Made by a program: the position numbers and the translations under genes. Below the pieces are notes generated by a model. The model was given only the letters and a program-made list of their open reading frames with translations, ran no database searches and was not told the DNA's origin. From Thermodesulfobacteriota bacterium (GTDB taxonomy: Bacteria; Desulfobacterota_D; UBA1144; Nemesobacterales; CSP1-2), in the NCBI GenBank assembly GCA_036397855.1, contig DASWID010000130.1, forward strand, positions 1-44,561: a stretch of DNA of 44,561 bases. Reading direction: 5' to 3'. Positions 21,666 to 29,583 of the stretch are shown piece by piece. How positions within the stretch are numbered: the stretch's first letter is position 1; the number at the start of each line of letters is the position of its first letter.

Positions 21666-22337
21666 GTGATTATGGAAAGAGAAACTGGTCTCCTCCTATT
21701 GGCCCTGCCCCTCCTTTTTTCGTGTGCTGCATTTTCAAAAAAAAGCGGCGATTCTGCAAAAGGCATAAAAGAACATCCAATAGGTGAGAATTCTCAAATA
21801 GGCGTAGCATCATGGTATGGGATTGATGAGCACGGTTTGCCAACAGCTACCGGCGAACGATTTAGTAAGAACACTTTGACCGCAGCTCATAAGACCCTTC
21901 CAATGGGGACAATGGTGAGAGTGACTAATTTAGAAAATGGTAGAGATGTTATTGTCAAGATTAACGATCGGGGTCCCTTTATCGAAGGTCGTATGATAGA
22001 CCTTTCATATGCAGCCGCAAAGTCAATCGGTCTAATAAGAAATGGGACCGCTAACGTAAAAGTAGAAGTAATCTCGGCCCCGGGACGGTCGAGTAATTTC
22101 TTTGATCCCAAATACACCATACAAGTGGCTTCCTTTAGCGATAAAAATAATGCTCTGATGTTCAAAGACGAGTTGGCTCATCGAATTGATGAAGAGGTAA
22201 GGGTAGAGACTTTTTATATAGAAGGAAAATACTATTACAGGGTAAGAATTGGACATTATGAGCAAAGAGCAACGGCTGAAGAACTTTCACTCAAGTTAAG
22301 GAACCATGGTTTTACGGGAAAGGTCATTTTGGAGTAA
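21666..22337 (+). CDS. rlpA: Septal ring lytic transglycosylase RlpA (lipoprotein with SPOR domain)
   Basis: A full RlpA of 223 residues. The lipoprotein signal ends in LLFSC, followed by the double-psi barrel (VASWYGIDEHG, TAAHKTLPMGT, NDRGPF) and a C-terminal SPOR domain from about residue 150 (YTIQVASFSDKNNA...). SPOR domains bind denuded septal glycan, so this copy should localise to the division site. The predicted start is GTG at 21666, with ATG at 21672 an equally good choice. A 9-bp perfect hairpin overlaps its stop codon. It is likely co-transcribed with the short RlpA upstream. Confidence 0.93.
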   Translation: MIMERETGLLLLALPLLFSCAAFSKKSGDSAKGIKEHPIGENSQIGVASWYGIDEHGLPTATGERFSKNTLTAAHKTLPMGTMVRVTNLENGRDVIVKINDRGPFIEGRMIDLSYAAAKSIGLIRNGTANVKVEVISAPGRSSNFFDPKYTIQVASFSDKNNALMFKDELAHRIDEEVRVETFYIEGKYYYRVRIGHYEQRATAEELSLKLRNHGFTGKVILE

Positions 22338-22355
22338 TAACCTCGCTATTACTCC
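22331..22355 (+). other. Hairpin overlapping the rlpA stop codon
   Basis: GGAGTAATA (22331-22339), loop ACCTCGC, TATTACTCC (22347-22355): a perfect 9-bp stem that includes the TAA stop. No T-tract follows, so it is not a standard intrinsic terminator. It may protect the mRNA 3' end or assist Rho. Confidence 0.5.
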
Positions 22356-22597
22356 TCCATCCAATCGCAGACTTATCGACGATTATAATATGATTTCAAT
22401 CGATTAGAAATTACAAAGCACAAAGCTTTCGTGGATGGAAGAAAGTACGAATCATGAGATCTTGGTTAAGACCGCCTGAGAAATTCATTTAATTATCATA
22501 GTCAAGGTACCTATTTGACTTTTTTCCAGTCTTCTTTACTCTATAGTGTAAATTCTTGCATTTGCGAAGTATATTCTCGTTCTTAGGAGTCCATTTA

Positions 22598-22758
22598 AAA
22601 TCCCGCTCTGATCACCTGTTGTGACCGAGACGGAGGCGCGGTTTGAACGCAATGAAAAAAGGACGGAACAAGATCCGTACCTGGCTAAGAGATTCAATTA
22701 CAATACCAGCAAGGGGAATTTATCCTTTTGCTGGTTTTTTTATATCTTAATTACTCAA
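22598..22758 (+). promoter_or_regulatory. Putative structured 5' leader of panBCD
   Basis: The DNA before panB folds into several small hairpins and ends in an intrinsic terminator only 18 bases before the panB ATG, the layout of an attenuator or riboswitch. One stem pairs GGACGGA (about 22661-22667) with TCCGTACC (about 22674-22681), leaving a single bulged A. Structured 'pan' RNA motifs with bulged adenosines have been described upstream of pantothenate genes in several phyla, including Deltaproteobacteria. I cannot confirm a match to that consensus by eye. No Shine-Dalgarno precedes the panB ATG. Confidence 0.45.
22705..22741 (+). terminator. Intrinsic terminator-like hairpin just before panB
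   Basis: ACCAGCAA (22705-22712) pairs with TTGCTGGT (22728-22735), and the stem continues inward through GG/TT wobbles and GG/CC to about 13 bp. It is followed by seven T residues. Being inside the panB leader rather than after a gene, it is likely regulatory (premature termination), though it could also insulate panB from upstream transcription. Confidence 0.7.
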
Positions 22759-23559
22759 ATGTCAAAAATAACAGTTCCAACTATTGTTGAGAAGAAAAAA
22801 CAAAATGAAAAAATAGTTGTCTTGACCGCTTATGATGCGTCTACTGCAAACATCATCGACGAAACAGGCGTTGATATTATATTAGTCGGTGATTCCCTTG
22901 GTAATGTTATTCAGGGTCTAGGAAACACCCTCCAAGTGACGATGGATGAAATGCTTTACCATACTAAAATTGTCTCAAGGGGAGTTAAGACTGCACATCT
23001 CTGTAGCGATATGCCTTTTATGTCTTATCAAGCTTCAAAACATGATGCTGTAAAAAATGCCGGCCGAATTATTAAAGAAGGCGGCGCAGAATCAGTAAAG
23101 ATTGAATTAACAGATACTTACGTTGAAACTGTATATGCTATACAGAAGGCTGGTATACCCGTAATTGGCCATATCGGACTTTGTCCACAATCGGTACTTA
23201 AAATGGGTGGCTATAAGATACAAGGCAGGGAGGAAATCGAGGCACAAGGTCTCTTTGAACTCGCAAAAAAAACGGAAGACGCCGGCGCTTTTTCGATTGT
23301 TTTGGAGAGTATCCCGCAGGGACTTGCAAAAAAAATAACAGAATCTATCAACATTCCAACAATAGGTATTGGCGCCGGACCCTTTTGTGATGGTCAGGTA
23401 CTTGTGATTAACGACATGGTTGGACTGTCACCAGAGCCCATTCCAAAATTTGTTAAAAAATACGCGAACTTGAGGCAGATTATGACGAGGTCGGTTGAAG
23501 AGTTCAGAGACGAGGTAAGGGGTGGAGTATTTCCAAGCGTGAATCACTCTTACGATTGA
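22759..23559 (+). CDS. panB: 3-methyl-2-oxobutanoate hydroxymethyltransferase
   Basis: PanB adds a hydroxymethyl group from methylene-THF to ketoisovalerate to form ketopantoate, the first step of pantothenate synthesis. The 266 residues from the ATG at 22759 begin MSKITVPTI, the normal family N-terminus. An in-frame GTG at 22621 would add 46 residues that look non-coding and read through the terminator hairpin, so I reject it. Motifs are VLTAYDASTA, DIILVGDSLGNV, VIGHIGLCPQS and PTIGIGAGPFCDGQVLV. It starts the panB-panC-panD operon; panC follows after ten bases. Confidence 0.96.
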   Translation: MSKITVPTIVEKKKQNEKIVVLTAYDASTANIIDETGVDIILVGDSLGNVIQGLGNTLQVTMDEMLYHTKIVSRGVKTAHLCSDMPFMSYQASKHDAVKNAGRIIKEGGAESVKIELTDTYVETVYAIQKAGIPVIGHIGLCPQSVLKMGGYKIQGREEIEAQGLFELAKKTEDAGAFSIVLESIPQGLAKKITESINIPTIGIGAGPFCDGQVLVINDMVGLSPEPIPKFVKKYANLRQIMTRSVEEFRDEVRGGVFPSVNHSYD

Positions 23560-23569
23560 TGTTGGTTCG

Positions 23570-24409
23570 ATGAAAATTTTGAGCTCCGTAAATAAAATGA
23601 AGGAAGTAGCAAATGAGATAAGGAAAGAAGGGAAAACCATCTCCTTTGTTCCCACGATGGGGGCTTTACACGCAGCTCATCTAAGTCTAGTAGAGGAAGC
23701 AACGAAAAGAGCGGATGTCTGCGTTGTCAGCATTTTTGTAAATCCCACACAGTTTGGCCCTGACGAAGACTATATGAAGTATGCACGGGATTTAGACGGT
23801 GATATAAAAAAATTGGATAAATTTGGTGTACATCTTGTATTTGTACCCGAGACAGAAGAAATTTATCCAAAAGATTTTCAAACTTTTGTGGAAGTAGAAA
23901 AACTCGAGAACCATCTATGCGGACGCCACAGAAAGGGCCATTTCAGGGGTGTCGCTACCATAGTTCTAAAGTTATTTAATATCGTAAAACCACACATCGC
24001 AATATTTGGAGAAAAGGATTACCAGCAACTGAAGGTAATTCAAAGGATGGTAAAAGATTTAAATATCGATATCGACATCGTTAGCTGTCCGATCGTTAGA
24101 GACGAATCTGGTTTAGCATTAAGCTCTAGGAATTCGTATCTTTCGAGCGATGAGAAGGAATCGGCCAGGTCTATTATCAGAACGCTTCATAAAATGAAAG
24201 AAGAATTTGATACGGGTTCCAACCTATCGACAATGATAAAAGGGACAGGCGGAAAAATTCTAAAACAGTCTAATATTTTTGATATAGATTATCTGGAAAT
24301 TTGTGATCCAGAAACGCTGGAGAGTAAGGATTTGGCCGAAAGGGGCGACTTATTAGCCATTGCGGTGAGGCTCGGTAGTACGCGGCTTATTGATAACATC
24401 AGGCTCTAA
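23570..24409 (+). CDS. panC: Pantothenate synthetase
   Basis: PanC joins pantoate and beta-alanine using ATP, through a pantoyl-adenylate. It has 279 residues with [54 protein letters not shown] and the KMSKS-equivalent [12 protein letters not shown]. The HxGH nucleotide-binding signature reads HAAH here: the usual glycine is alanine (codons CAC GCA GCT CAT). All other active-site motifs are kept, so activity is still expected. It lies between panB and panD. Confidence 0.96.
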   Translation: MKILSSVNKMKEVANEIRKEGKTISFVPTMGALHAAHLSLVEEATKRADVCVVSIFVNPTQFGPDEDYMKYARDLDGDIKKLDKFGVHLVFVPETEEIYPKDFQTFVEVEKLENHLCGRHRKGHFRGVATIVLKLFNIVKPHIAIFGEKDYQQLKVIQRMVKDLNIDIDIVSCPIVRDESGLALSSRNSYLSSDEKESARSIIRTLHKMKEEFDTGSNLSTMIKGTGGKILKQSNIFDIDYLEICDPETLESKDLAERGDLLAIAVRLGSTRLIDNIRL

Positions 24410-24423
24410 GGAGGAACAAGAAG

Positions 24424-24813
24424 ATGGAGAGGGTACTCCTCAAATCAAAAATCCATAGGGTTACGGTAACTGAAGCGGACGTCGAATACGAAGGAAGCAT
24501 AACGATAGATAAAAACCTGATGGATGCTGCTGATTTAAATCCCTACGAAAGGGTTGATATATTTAACGTGACTAATGGCCATAGATTTTTCACATATGTC
24601 ATCGAAGGGAAGAGGGGATCTAACGCAATATGCGTGAACGGAGCGGCTGCCCATTTAGCAAGAAAAGGCGATTCGCTAATAATCGCAAGCTTCGCAACGT
24701 ATGGTGACGAAGAATGCAGGCACCACGAGCCACGATTGGTATACGTTGATCTCAAGAACAGAATAAAAAGGATAAAACCTGAATTACCGAAGCTGAGTGT
24801 AGCCAAGAACTGA
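24424..24813 (+). CDS. panD: Aspartate 1-decarboxylase, pyruvoyl-dependent
   Basis: PanD makes beta-alanine from aspartate for PanC. The 129-residue pro-enzyme self-cleaves at Gly24-Ser25 (YEGSITID) to create the pyruvoyl group. Other motifs are [16 protein letters not shown] at the start, [19 protein letters not shown], and [21 protein letters not shown] strong ribosome site (AGGAGGAA) precedes the ATG. It closes the pan operon 14 bases after panC. Confidence 0.97.
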   Translation: MERVLLKSKIHRVTVTEADVEYEGSITIDKNLMDAADLNPYERVDIFNVTNGHRFFTYVIEGKRGSNAICVNGAAAHLARKGDSLIIASFATYGDEECRHHEPRLVYVDLKNRIKRIKPELPKLSVAKN

Positions 24814-25014
24814 CTATATTGCAATTCAAACTGTAATTAATTTATGAGATTTCGGGGTGACTTAGATTTTTTTTCAACCTTGACTCACTAAAATTTAATT
24901 AATCTGGGTATTCAAACCGCCTGGACAAAAATTAATAATTGCGAGGATTTTATATAATCTCACAAGCAGACCTCAAAAATTTGACACAAAAAGTCAGAAA
25001 AGACATTAAATATA
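24814..25014. other. Gap between panD and the next operon
   Basis: AT-rich DNA with no ORF. No clear terminator hairpin for the pan operon could be found. The promoter of the next operon begins at 25015. Confidence 0.4.
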
Positions 25015-25043
25015 TTGACATAATCATTTTGAGAGGTTATAAA
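25015..25043 (+). promoter_or_regulatory. Sigma70-type promoter for the cytidylyltransferase/CDP-alcohol operon
   Basis: TTGACA (25015-25020), exactly 17 bases, then TATAAA (25038-25043). The -35 box is perfect and the -10 box matches five of six. It lies about 120 bases upstream of the nucleotidyltransferase gene and just before a strong AAAGGAGG ribosome site. Confidence 0.65.
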
Positions 25044-25073
25044 TGTTAGCTATAAAAGGAGGAAGGATCAAGG

Positions 25074-25166
25074 GTGTACCTTAATCGTTTATTTCCCTCT
25101 AACGACCTTCTAATTAAATTCGAAAGGTTCGAAGAAATCACACTAAGGACGGAGAAGATTATATGA
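25074..25166 (+). CDS. Possible leader peptide coupled to the nucleotidyltransferase gene
   Basis: A 30-codon frame from GTG (VYLNRLFPSNDLLIKFERFE...) follows the strong ribosome site AAAGGAGG at 25055-25062. It ends in ATATGA, so its TGA overlaps the ATG of the next gene, the layout of translational coupling. A second mini-frame from ATG at 25043 (13 codons) uses the same region. I recognise no family; it may be regulatory or chance. Confidence 0.35.
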   Translation: MYLNRLFPSNDLLIKFERFEEITLRTEKII

Positions 25167-25936
25167 AAGCAGTGATACTAGCAGCGGGCAGAGGTAAAAG
25201 ATTATATCCCTATACAAAATATATACCAAAGTGCCTACTCGACATCGGAAGCGAAACAATTCTTGAGCACCAAATAAATCATATAAGAGATTGTGGTATC
25301 GACGAAGTAGTAATAGTGGTAGGATTTGGTTTTGAAAAAGTTGAGAATTTTCTTCGGAATTACGATGGGTTAGGGATGAAAATAAAGACACTCTATAACC
25401 CCTTTTATCAATCTACCAATAGCCTCATTTCACTTTGGATAGCCAGGGGAGAAATGGAGCAGGATATAGTTGTTATGAACGGTGATGATGTTTTTGAGAT
25501 TGAGGTGCTCGAACTGGCTCTTGGGGGCAGGGAAGAGAAGATCTGTTTGCCCATCAAGGTTAAAAAAAATTATGAAGAAGAAGATATGAAGGTTCATATG
25601 CGGGGAAAAAGAATTATCGAAATTGGTAAATCCCTAACAAACCGTTCATCCGCTGAATCGGTTGGTATTAGGGTTTTTAGAGACACCGGAGTCGAATTCC
25701 TTAAAAGAGCAATTGAAGAAGAGATGAGGATCGATGGCGCAGAAAATAAGTGGTATATATCTGCTATACACAGACTAATTAAGAAAGGGTATAAGATAAA
25801 ATCACTCGACATCAATGATTTGTTTTGGATGGATGTAGATTATCCTAGTGACCTATTTAAAGCACGTTTCAATTCCAATAAATTTCTTAAGAAACCATTT
25901 ACAGAAAGGATACTACGAGTTGTAGATTCGAATTAA
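25163..25936 (+). CDS. NTP transferase, cytidylyltransferase-like (LicC/inositol-1-phosphate type)
   Basis: A 257-residue nucleotidyltransferase predicted to activate a phosphorylated alcohol, such as inositol-, glycerol- or choline-phosphate, as a CDP derivative. The N-terminal signature LAAGRGKRLYPYTKYIPKCLL is complete. NPFYQSTNSLISLW is the arrangement seen in LicC and inositol-1-phosphate cytidylyltransferases. Metal-binding acidic sites are MNGDDVF and WMDVDYPSDL. The substrate is inferred mainly from the neighbour, a CDP-alcohol phosphatidyltransferase five bases downstream that would consume a CDP-alcohol. A GGAG ribosome site lies eight bases before the ATG. Confidence 0.85.
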   Translation: MKAVILAAGRGKRLYPYTKYIPKCLLDIGSETILEHQINHIRDCGIDEVVIVVGFGFEKVENFLRNYDGLGMKIKTLYNPFYQSTNSLISLWIARGEMEQDIVVMNGDDVFEIEVLELALGGREEKICLPIKVKKNYEEEDMKVHMRGKRIIEIGKSLTNRSSAESVGIRVFRDTGVEFLKRAIEEEMRIDGAENKWYISAIHRLIKKGYKIKSLDINDLFWMDVDYPSDLFKARFNSNKFLKKPFTERILRVVDSN

Positions 25937-25941
25937 TTAAG

Positions 25942-27261
25942 ATGGACCATGCAATAGTTGTAGCAGCCGGCACCGGCTTGGATGGGGAAAAGCTAAGCCC
26001 ATTTGGTCAAATCGTATTTGGAGAAATACCCCAATTTAAACGTCTTATCATTACGGCTCAGAGGGCCGGTATAAAAAGATTTTCTATTATAATTGAAAAG
26101 GACGATACATCCTTAAAGAACCTACTGGTTAATGACAAACGGATAGAAAGCGATATCGAGTGGCATCCCCTTGGAACACCGGTGAGTTTTAGCTCAACTC
26201 CCTCATTAATTCTACAATCAAATCTGGTAACTACACCCAGTGCTCTATCAGATTTGATTAACCATAAAATCAATCAAGAAGAAATCTTACTACTGATAGA
26301 CCAAGCTCGGGATGCGTGGCTAAAATCAAAAGGCGACCGTATAGAGGACATATTCCTAAGCGGGGGTAAAGCAGTTGGAGCCTTCATGGCTTCGGGCAAA
26401 CTCCTCGAAAAATCTATAATGAACTCTATGGATCTTAAGTCCTGGGTCCAGGAACTAATCAGTAGAGATAAAGTAACATTCACAAATTTTTCAGATGGTT
26501 ACTGGATGAGACTTACCTCGGATGACAAATCAGCTAAGATGGCAGAAGATCTTTTATTTTCACACGTCGGTAAAACAATGACCGGGTGGATATCAAAAAA
26601 CATAAACAGCAAAATTTCTCTGCGCTTAAGTCGGTATCTAGTTCGCACGCCACTTTCACCAAACATGCTCAGCATTTTAATTAACATAATCGGAATGCTC
26701 TGTGGTCCGTTTTACGCGATTGGACACCCAGTATGGGGTGCCGTTTTTCTTCAGATTGCAACCGTACTCGACCGGTGTGATGGAGAGGTGGCTCGGATAA
26801 AGCTTTTGGAAACAAAGAGGGGCCAATGGGTAGATACCGTCTCGGACCAGTTGACTATACTCTCATTCATAATTGGTGTGACATTTGGATATTATAATAT
26901 CACGAAGAGTCCGTTGGTTTTGGTATTTGGCGCGCTGAACCTGGGGATTTTTATATTCTTTTTAATCTGGTCATTCTATTTCCTACATAAATATACAAAC
27001 TCCGGCAGTTTGGTATCATACTTCAAAGTGGATAAACTGGTAGGGAAAGAAAACAGGACGATCCTTCATAAATTGATTTTGATCATTCGTCCGATGGGCA
27101 GGAGGAACTTCTACTCTCTCGCCTTTCTAGTAGCCGCTATCTTAGTGGGTTATCCTCTGGTTTTTCTTGGTCTTACAATATCCTTGATACTATTTTTGAT
27201 ACACCAAGTCGAAGATATTATCTTGATCAAAAGACTAAAGCCTGCCACCTCAACCGAATGA
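25942..27261 (+). CDS. CDP-alcohol phosphatidyltransferase with degenerate N-terminal nucleotidyltransferase-like domain
   Basis: A 439-residue integral membrane enzyme. The catalytic motif DxxDGxxARx8Gx3Dx3D is perfect at D277-D302 (D277, D280, G281, A284, R285, G294, D298, D302), followed by several membrane helices to about residue 430. Residues 1-205 look like a nucleotidyltransferase fold but lack the LAAGxGxR...PK signature (VVAAGTGLDGEKLSPFGQ), so they are probably inactive. The order resembles bifunctional inositol-1-phosphate cytidylyltransferase/di-myo-inositol-phosphate phosphate synthases. Here, though, an active nucleotidyltransferase is supplied by the separate gene just upstream. 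The product could be a phospholipid head group or a polyol phosphodiester; which one is unknown. Confidence 0.88.
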   Translation: MDHAIVVAAGTGLDGEKLSPFGQIVFGEIPQFKRLIITAQRAGIKRFSIIIEKDDTSLKNLLVNDKRIESDIEWHPLGTPVSFSSTPSLILQSNLVTTPSALSDLINHKINQEEILLLIDQARDAWLKSKGDRIEDIFLSGGKAVGAFMASGKLLEKSIMNSMDLKSWVQELISRDKVTFTNFSDGYWMRLTSDDKSAKMAEDLLFSHVGKTMTGWISKNINSKISLRLSRYLVRTPLSPNMLSILINIIGMLCGPFYAIGHPVWGAVFLQIATVLDRCDGEVARIKLLETKRGQWVDTVSDQLTILSFIIGVTFGYYNITKSPLVLVFGALNLGIFIFFLIWSFYFLHKYTNSGSLVSYFKVDKLVGKENRTILHKLILIIRPMGRRNFYSLAFLVAAILVGYPLVFLGLTISLILFLIHQVEDIILIKRLKPATSTE

Positions 27262-27288
27262 TATAGGCTTCCCTTGGAGTTTTCTTTG

Positions 27289-28095
27289 ATGAATGAACCA
27301 ACAAAATACACAGACACCGGTCAGTATTCTAAAGGAAACTCGTCAAACATAAATCAAAAAGAACCATATAACCCTCCTAAGAATTATGCACCGAAGTATA
27401 TCTCAGCCATCATAAATTGGGCTGAGGGTCTCATTGAGAGGTTTTCAGTCTATGGCAACCCTCGTATCTATGACAATTCTATTTTCCCCTGGGTCAGAGA
27501 AGTAGAGGATGAATGGATGAAAATTAGAGCCGAGCTTGAAAATGTTATGCTAAGAAGAGAGGAGCTTCCTAATTTTCATGAAATAACGAGTCAGGCAAAG
27601 CCCATTACAAATGACAATCAATGGAAGACATATATGCTCGCAGGTTATGGATTAGAAGGTGAAATGAATTCTAAGAGCTGCCCCGAAACAGCTCGTATCC
27701 TGAAGAAAATCCCTGGTATGAAAACTGCTTTTTTTTCTATTCTTTCGCCAAATAAACATATCCCTGCTCATAAGGGACCCTATAATGGGGTGCTTCGCTA
27801 CCATTTAGGCCTAATAGTACCTGAACCCAAAGAGCAATGCCGCATCCGTATCGGTGATGAAATAGTGCATTGGGAAGAAGGAACAAGCCTGATCTTTGAT
27901 GACACGTTCAATCATGAGGTTTGGAATGACACATCTGGATTCCGGGCCGTCTTGTTCGTTGATTTCGTAAGACCAGTGAAATTTCCTATAAACATCCTGA
28001 ATAAGATCATATTAAAAGCCGCTATATTCACACCTGTTATAAGAGAGGCTGCCGAGAACTACAAGAGATGGGAAAAGAAATTCTACAAGCAGTAA
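27289..28095 (+). CDS. Aspartyl/asparaginyl beta-hydroxylase-family dioxygenase (LpxO-like)
   Basis: A predicted Fe(II)/2-oxoglutarate dioxygenase of 268 residues. Spacing of the active-site residues matches the family: iron ligands H161 (AHKGPY) and H209 (TFNHEVWN), R170 and H172 in RYHLGL, and the 2-oxoglutarate-binding R219 (SGFRAVLFVDFVRP). Numbering is from the ATG at 27289, chosen because GGAG lies nine bases upstream; a TTG at 27274 is possible. Bacterial relatives include LpxO, which hydroxylates lipid A acyl chains. As the third gene of the CDP-alcohol operon it likely hydroxylates the same lipid or head group. The substrate is inference. Confidence 0.85.
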   Translation: MNEPTKYTDTGQYSKGNSSNINQKEPYNPPKNYAPKYISAIINWAEGLIERFSVYGNPRIYDNSIFPWVREVEDEWMKIRAELENVMLRREELPNFHEITSQAKPITNDNQWKTYMLAGYGLEGEMNSKSCPETARILKKIPGMKTAFFSILSPNKHIPAHKGPYNGVLRYHLGLIVPEPKEQCRIRIGDEIVHWEEGTSLIFDDTFNHEVWNDTSGFRAVLFVDFVRPVKFPINILNKIILKAAIFTPVIREAAENYKRWEKKFYKQ

Positions 28096-28156
28096 GGATT
28101 TTAAGGAATTAAACGGTTCTCAATTCATATTAGCAGTGCTTCTTTGGTCTATTTTT

Positions 28157-28796
28157 TCATTGCTTCTCATTGCTATTATTATAGATTAAAATAGCTAGAG
28201 ATTCGGGATTTCTAAAAAGCATCATAAAGCAAAAAACAAGTATTCCAATTTTAACACCCCACGAAGAAAGCATAAATATGATAAGCTCTAGAAATCCGAA
28301 CAAAACGATGCCTATTGTACCAGCCCAAAAGTCCATCTCATCAAGGGTTCTATTTATGAATATTATTAAGGGTGCGCTTATAAGAATAATGGCCCCAGTG
28401 AGCAATACAGCAGGTCTCCTTGATAACCTAAACTCATCTTGAAAAAACGATATTACCGGTTTGATAATAGCAACGGAAGAGGTCAATCCCGCAAATATCG
28501 CCGGAAGGCTGATGAAACCCAGGTTGAACACCCCCGATTTCGCGATTGATACAGCTCCTGCGATACCAAAAAAAGCGATAATATAGCGATAATATAAGGT
28601 ATCATGAAGGCGCCACCCCCGTTTTCTGCAGCTTGGACGGGAAACCGCAAGAAATTTCCCAAACCAATCGCATTGCCGGCCATGGCTAAAATAAGTCCGG
28701 TCCTGCTTAGCCAAAACTCTCTTTTATTTGGTACCTTTCGTGGACACCGTGGTTTCTTAGCAAAAATCGCTGTTACTTTAAGTAATTATTTTCCAT
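28157..28796 (-). pseudogene. Decayed neurotransmitter:sodium symporter (SNF/NSS) family transporter
   Basis: The first membrane helix, with [25 protein letters not shown], is encoded around 28600-28700, but the C-terminal half ([16 protein letters not shown]...[10 protein letters not shown]...) sits in a different frame. Helices of the middle of a normal protein of about 450-500 residues are missing. An 11-bp tandem duplication (GCGATAATATA at 28575-28585 and 28586-28596) lies exactly at the frame break; removing one copy would join both parts in frame. So a large in-frame deletion came first, then the duplication. The N-terminus near 28700-28796 also shows a frame change. The gene is non-functional. 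Confidence 0.85.
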
Positions 28797-28973
28797 TTGC
28801 AAGAAGGAAAATCAGATAGCTAACTAATCTAATTCACTATGCTTTCCTGCTGTTACCAGCAAATTTATCGCTTCCTTTATGTACATCTTTCCTAGATCGG
28901 ATCTTACCTTATGATTGCTCCAAATTTTTGGAAAGAAAAAAATGAGTTTTAATGCAAAAGTTAATAAATACTC

Positions 28974-29001
28974 TTGACAAACTTATTAATAGACTTATCT
29001 T
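28974..29001 (+). promoter_or_regulatory. Probable promoter of the DksA/TraR gene
   Basis: TTGACA (28974-28979), 16 bases, TATCTT (28996-29001). It is about 70 bases upstream of the lysine-rich zinc-finger gene; the -35 is perfect and the -10 moderate. Confidence 0.45.
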
Positions 29002-29070
29002 AATATGCTTCTTATTGATAGTATAAGATAGCCAAATCCAAAAAATCTCAATAAGTCAGGATCAGAACTT

Positions 29071-29583
29071 ATGGCTCAAAAGAAAAATCTGAGGAAACCT
29101 AAAAAAGTAATGAAAGATAAGAAGATCGCAAAAAAAGCATCTAAGAAAGGAGCTACAAAACCACTTGCCAAAAATAAAAAGGTGTCTAAAGCGACTCCCA
29201 AGCAGAAACAAAACAAAGGAAAAACATCAAAATCGCGATTCAAAAATCAAATTAAAGACATCCTCTTCCAGATGAGAAAGGAGCTTATTGATGACGTTTC
29301 TCAATCTATCAAGACGGAAACCGATTATCTCCGGTTTGACGTAGGGGACTTTTACGACCATGCGACGAGCGATAGGGCTCGTGAGTTATCTCTCATGCTC
29401 ACCGACAGAGAACGACAGAAGCTCGTACAGATAGAAGAAGCCCTAAAGAAGATTGACGAAGGAAGTTATGGAATTTGCGAAAGCTGTGGTGACGAAATAG
29501 ACGAGGAGAGGCTAATAGCAATGCCGTTTGCAAGGCTTTGCCTTTCATGCAAAATTGATTTAGAAACGCAGGGTAACTTATAA
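29071..29583 (+). CDS. DksA/TraR-family zinc-finger protein with lysine-rich N-terminal tail
   Basis: A 170-residue protein whose C-terminal half is a DksA/TraR C4 zinc finger: CESC, 17 residues, CLSC. DksA proteins bind the RNA polymerase secondary channel and adjust transcription, often with ppGpp. Residues 1-60 are almost entirely lysine, alanine and other polar residues, like a nucleic-acid-binding tail; that is unusual for DksA. A coiled-coil segment (about 60-135, with LTDRERQKLVQIEEALKKIDEG) precedes the finger. A second, shorter family member is encoded at 31754. Its stop codon directly abuts that of the convergent mtnA. Confidence 0.87.
   Translation: MAQKKNLRKPKKVMKDKKIAKKASKKGATKPLAKNKKVSKATPKQKQNKGKTSKSRFKNQIKDILFQMRKELIDDVSQSIKTETDYLRFDVGDFYDHATSDRARELSLMLTDRERQKLVQIEEALKKIDEGSYGICESCGDEIDEERLIAMPFARLCLSCKIDLETQGNL

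Noticed and set aside
22621-22758. 46-residue N-terminal extension of PanB
   Set aside because: It would translate through the terminator hairpin and has no similarity to PanB N-termini; the ATG at 22759 gives the normal start.
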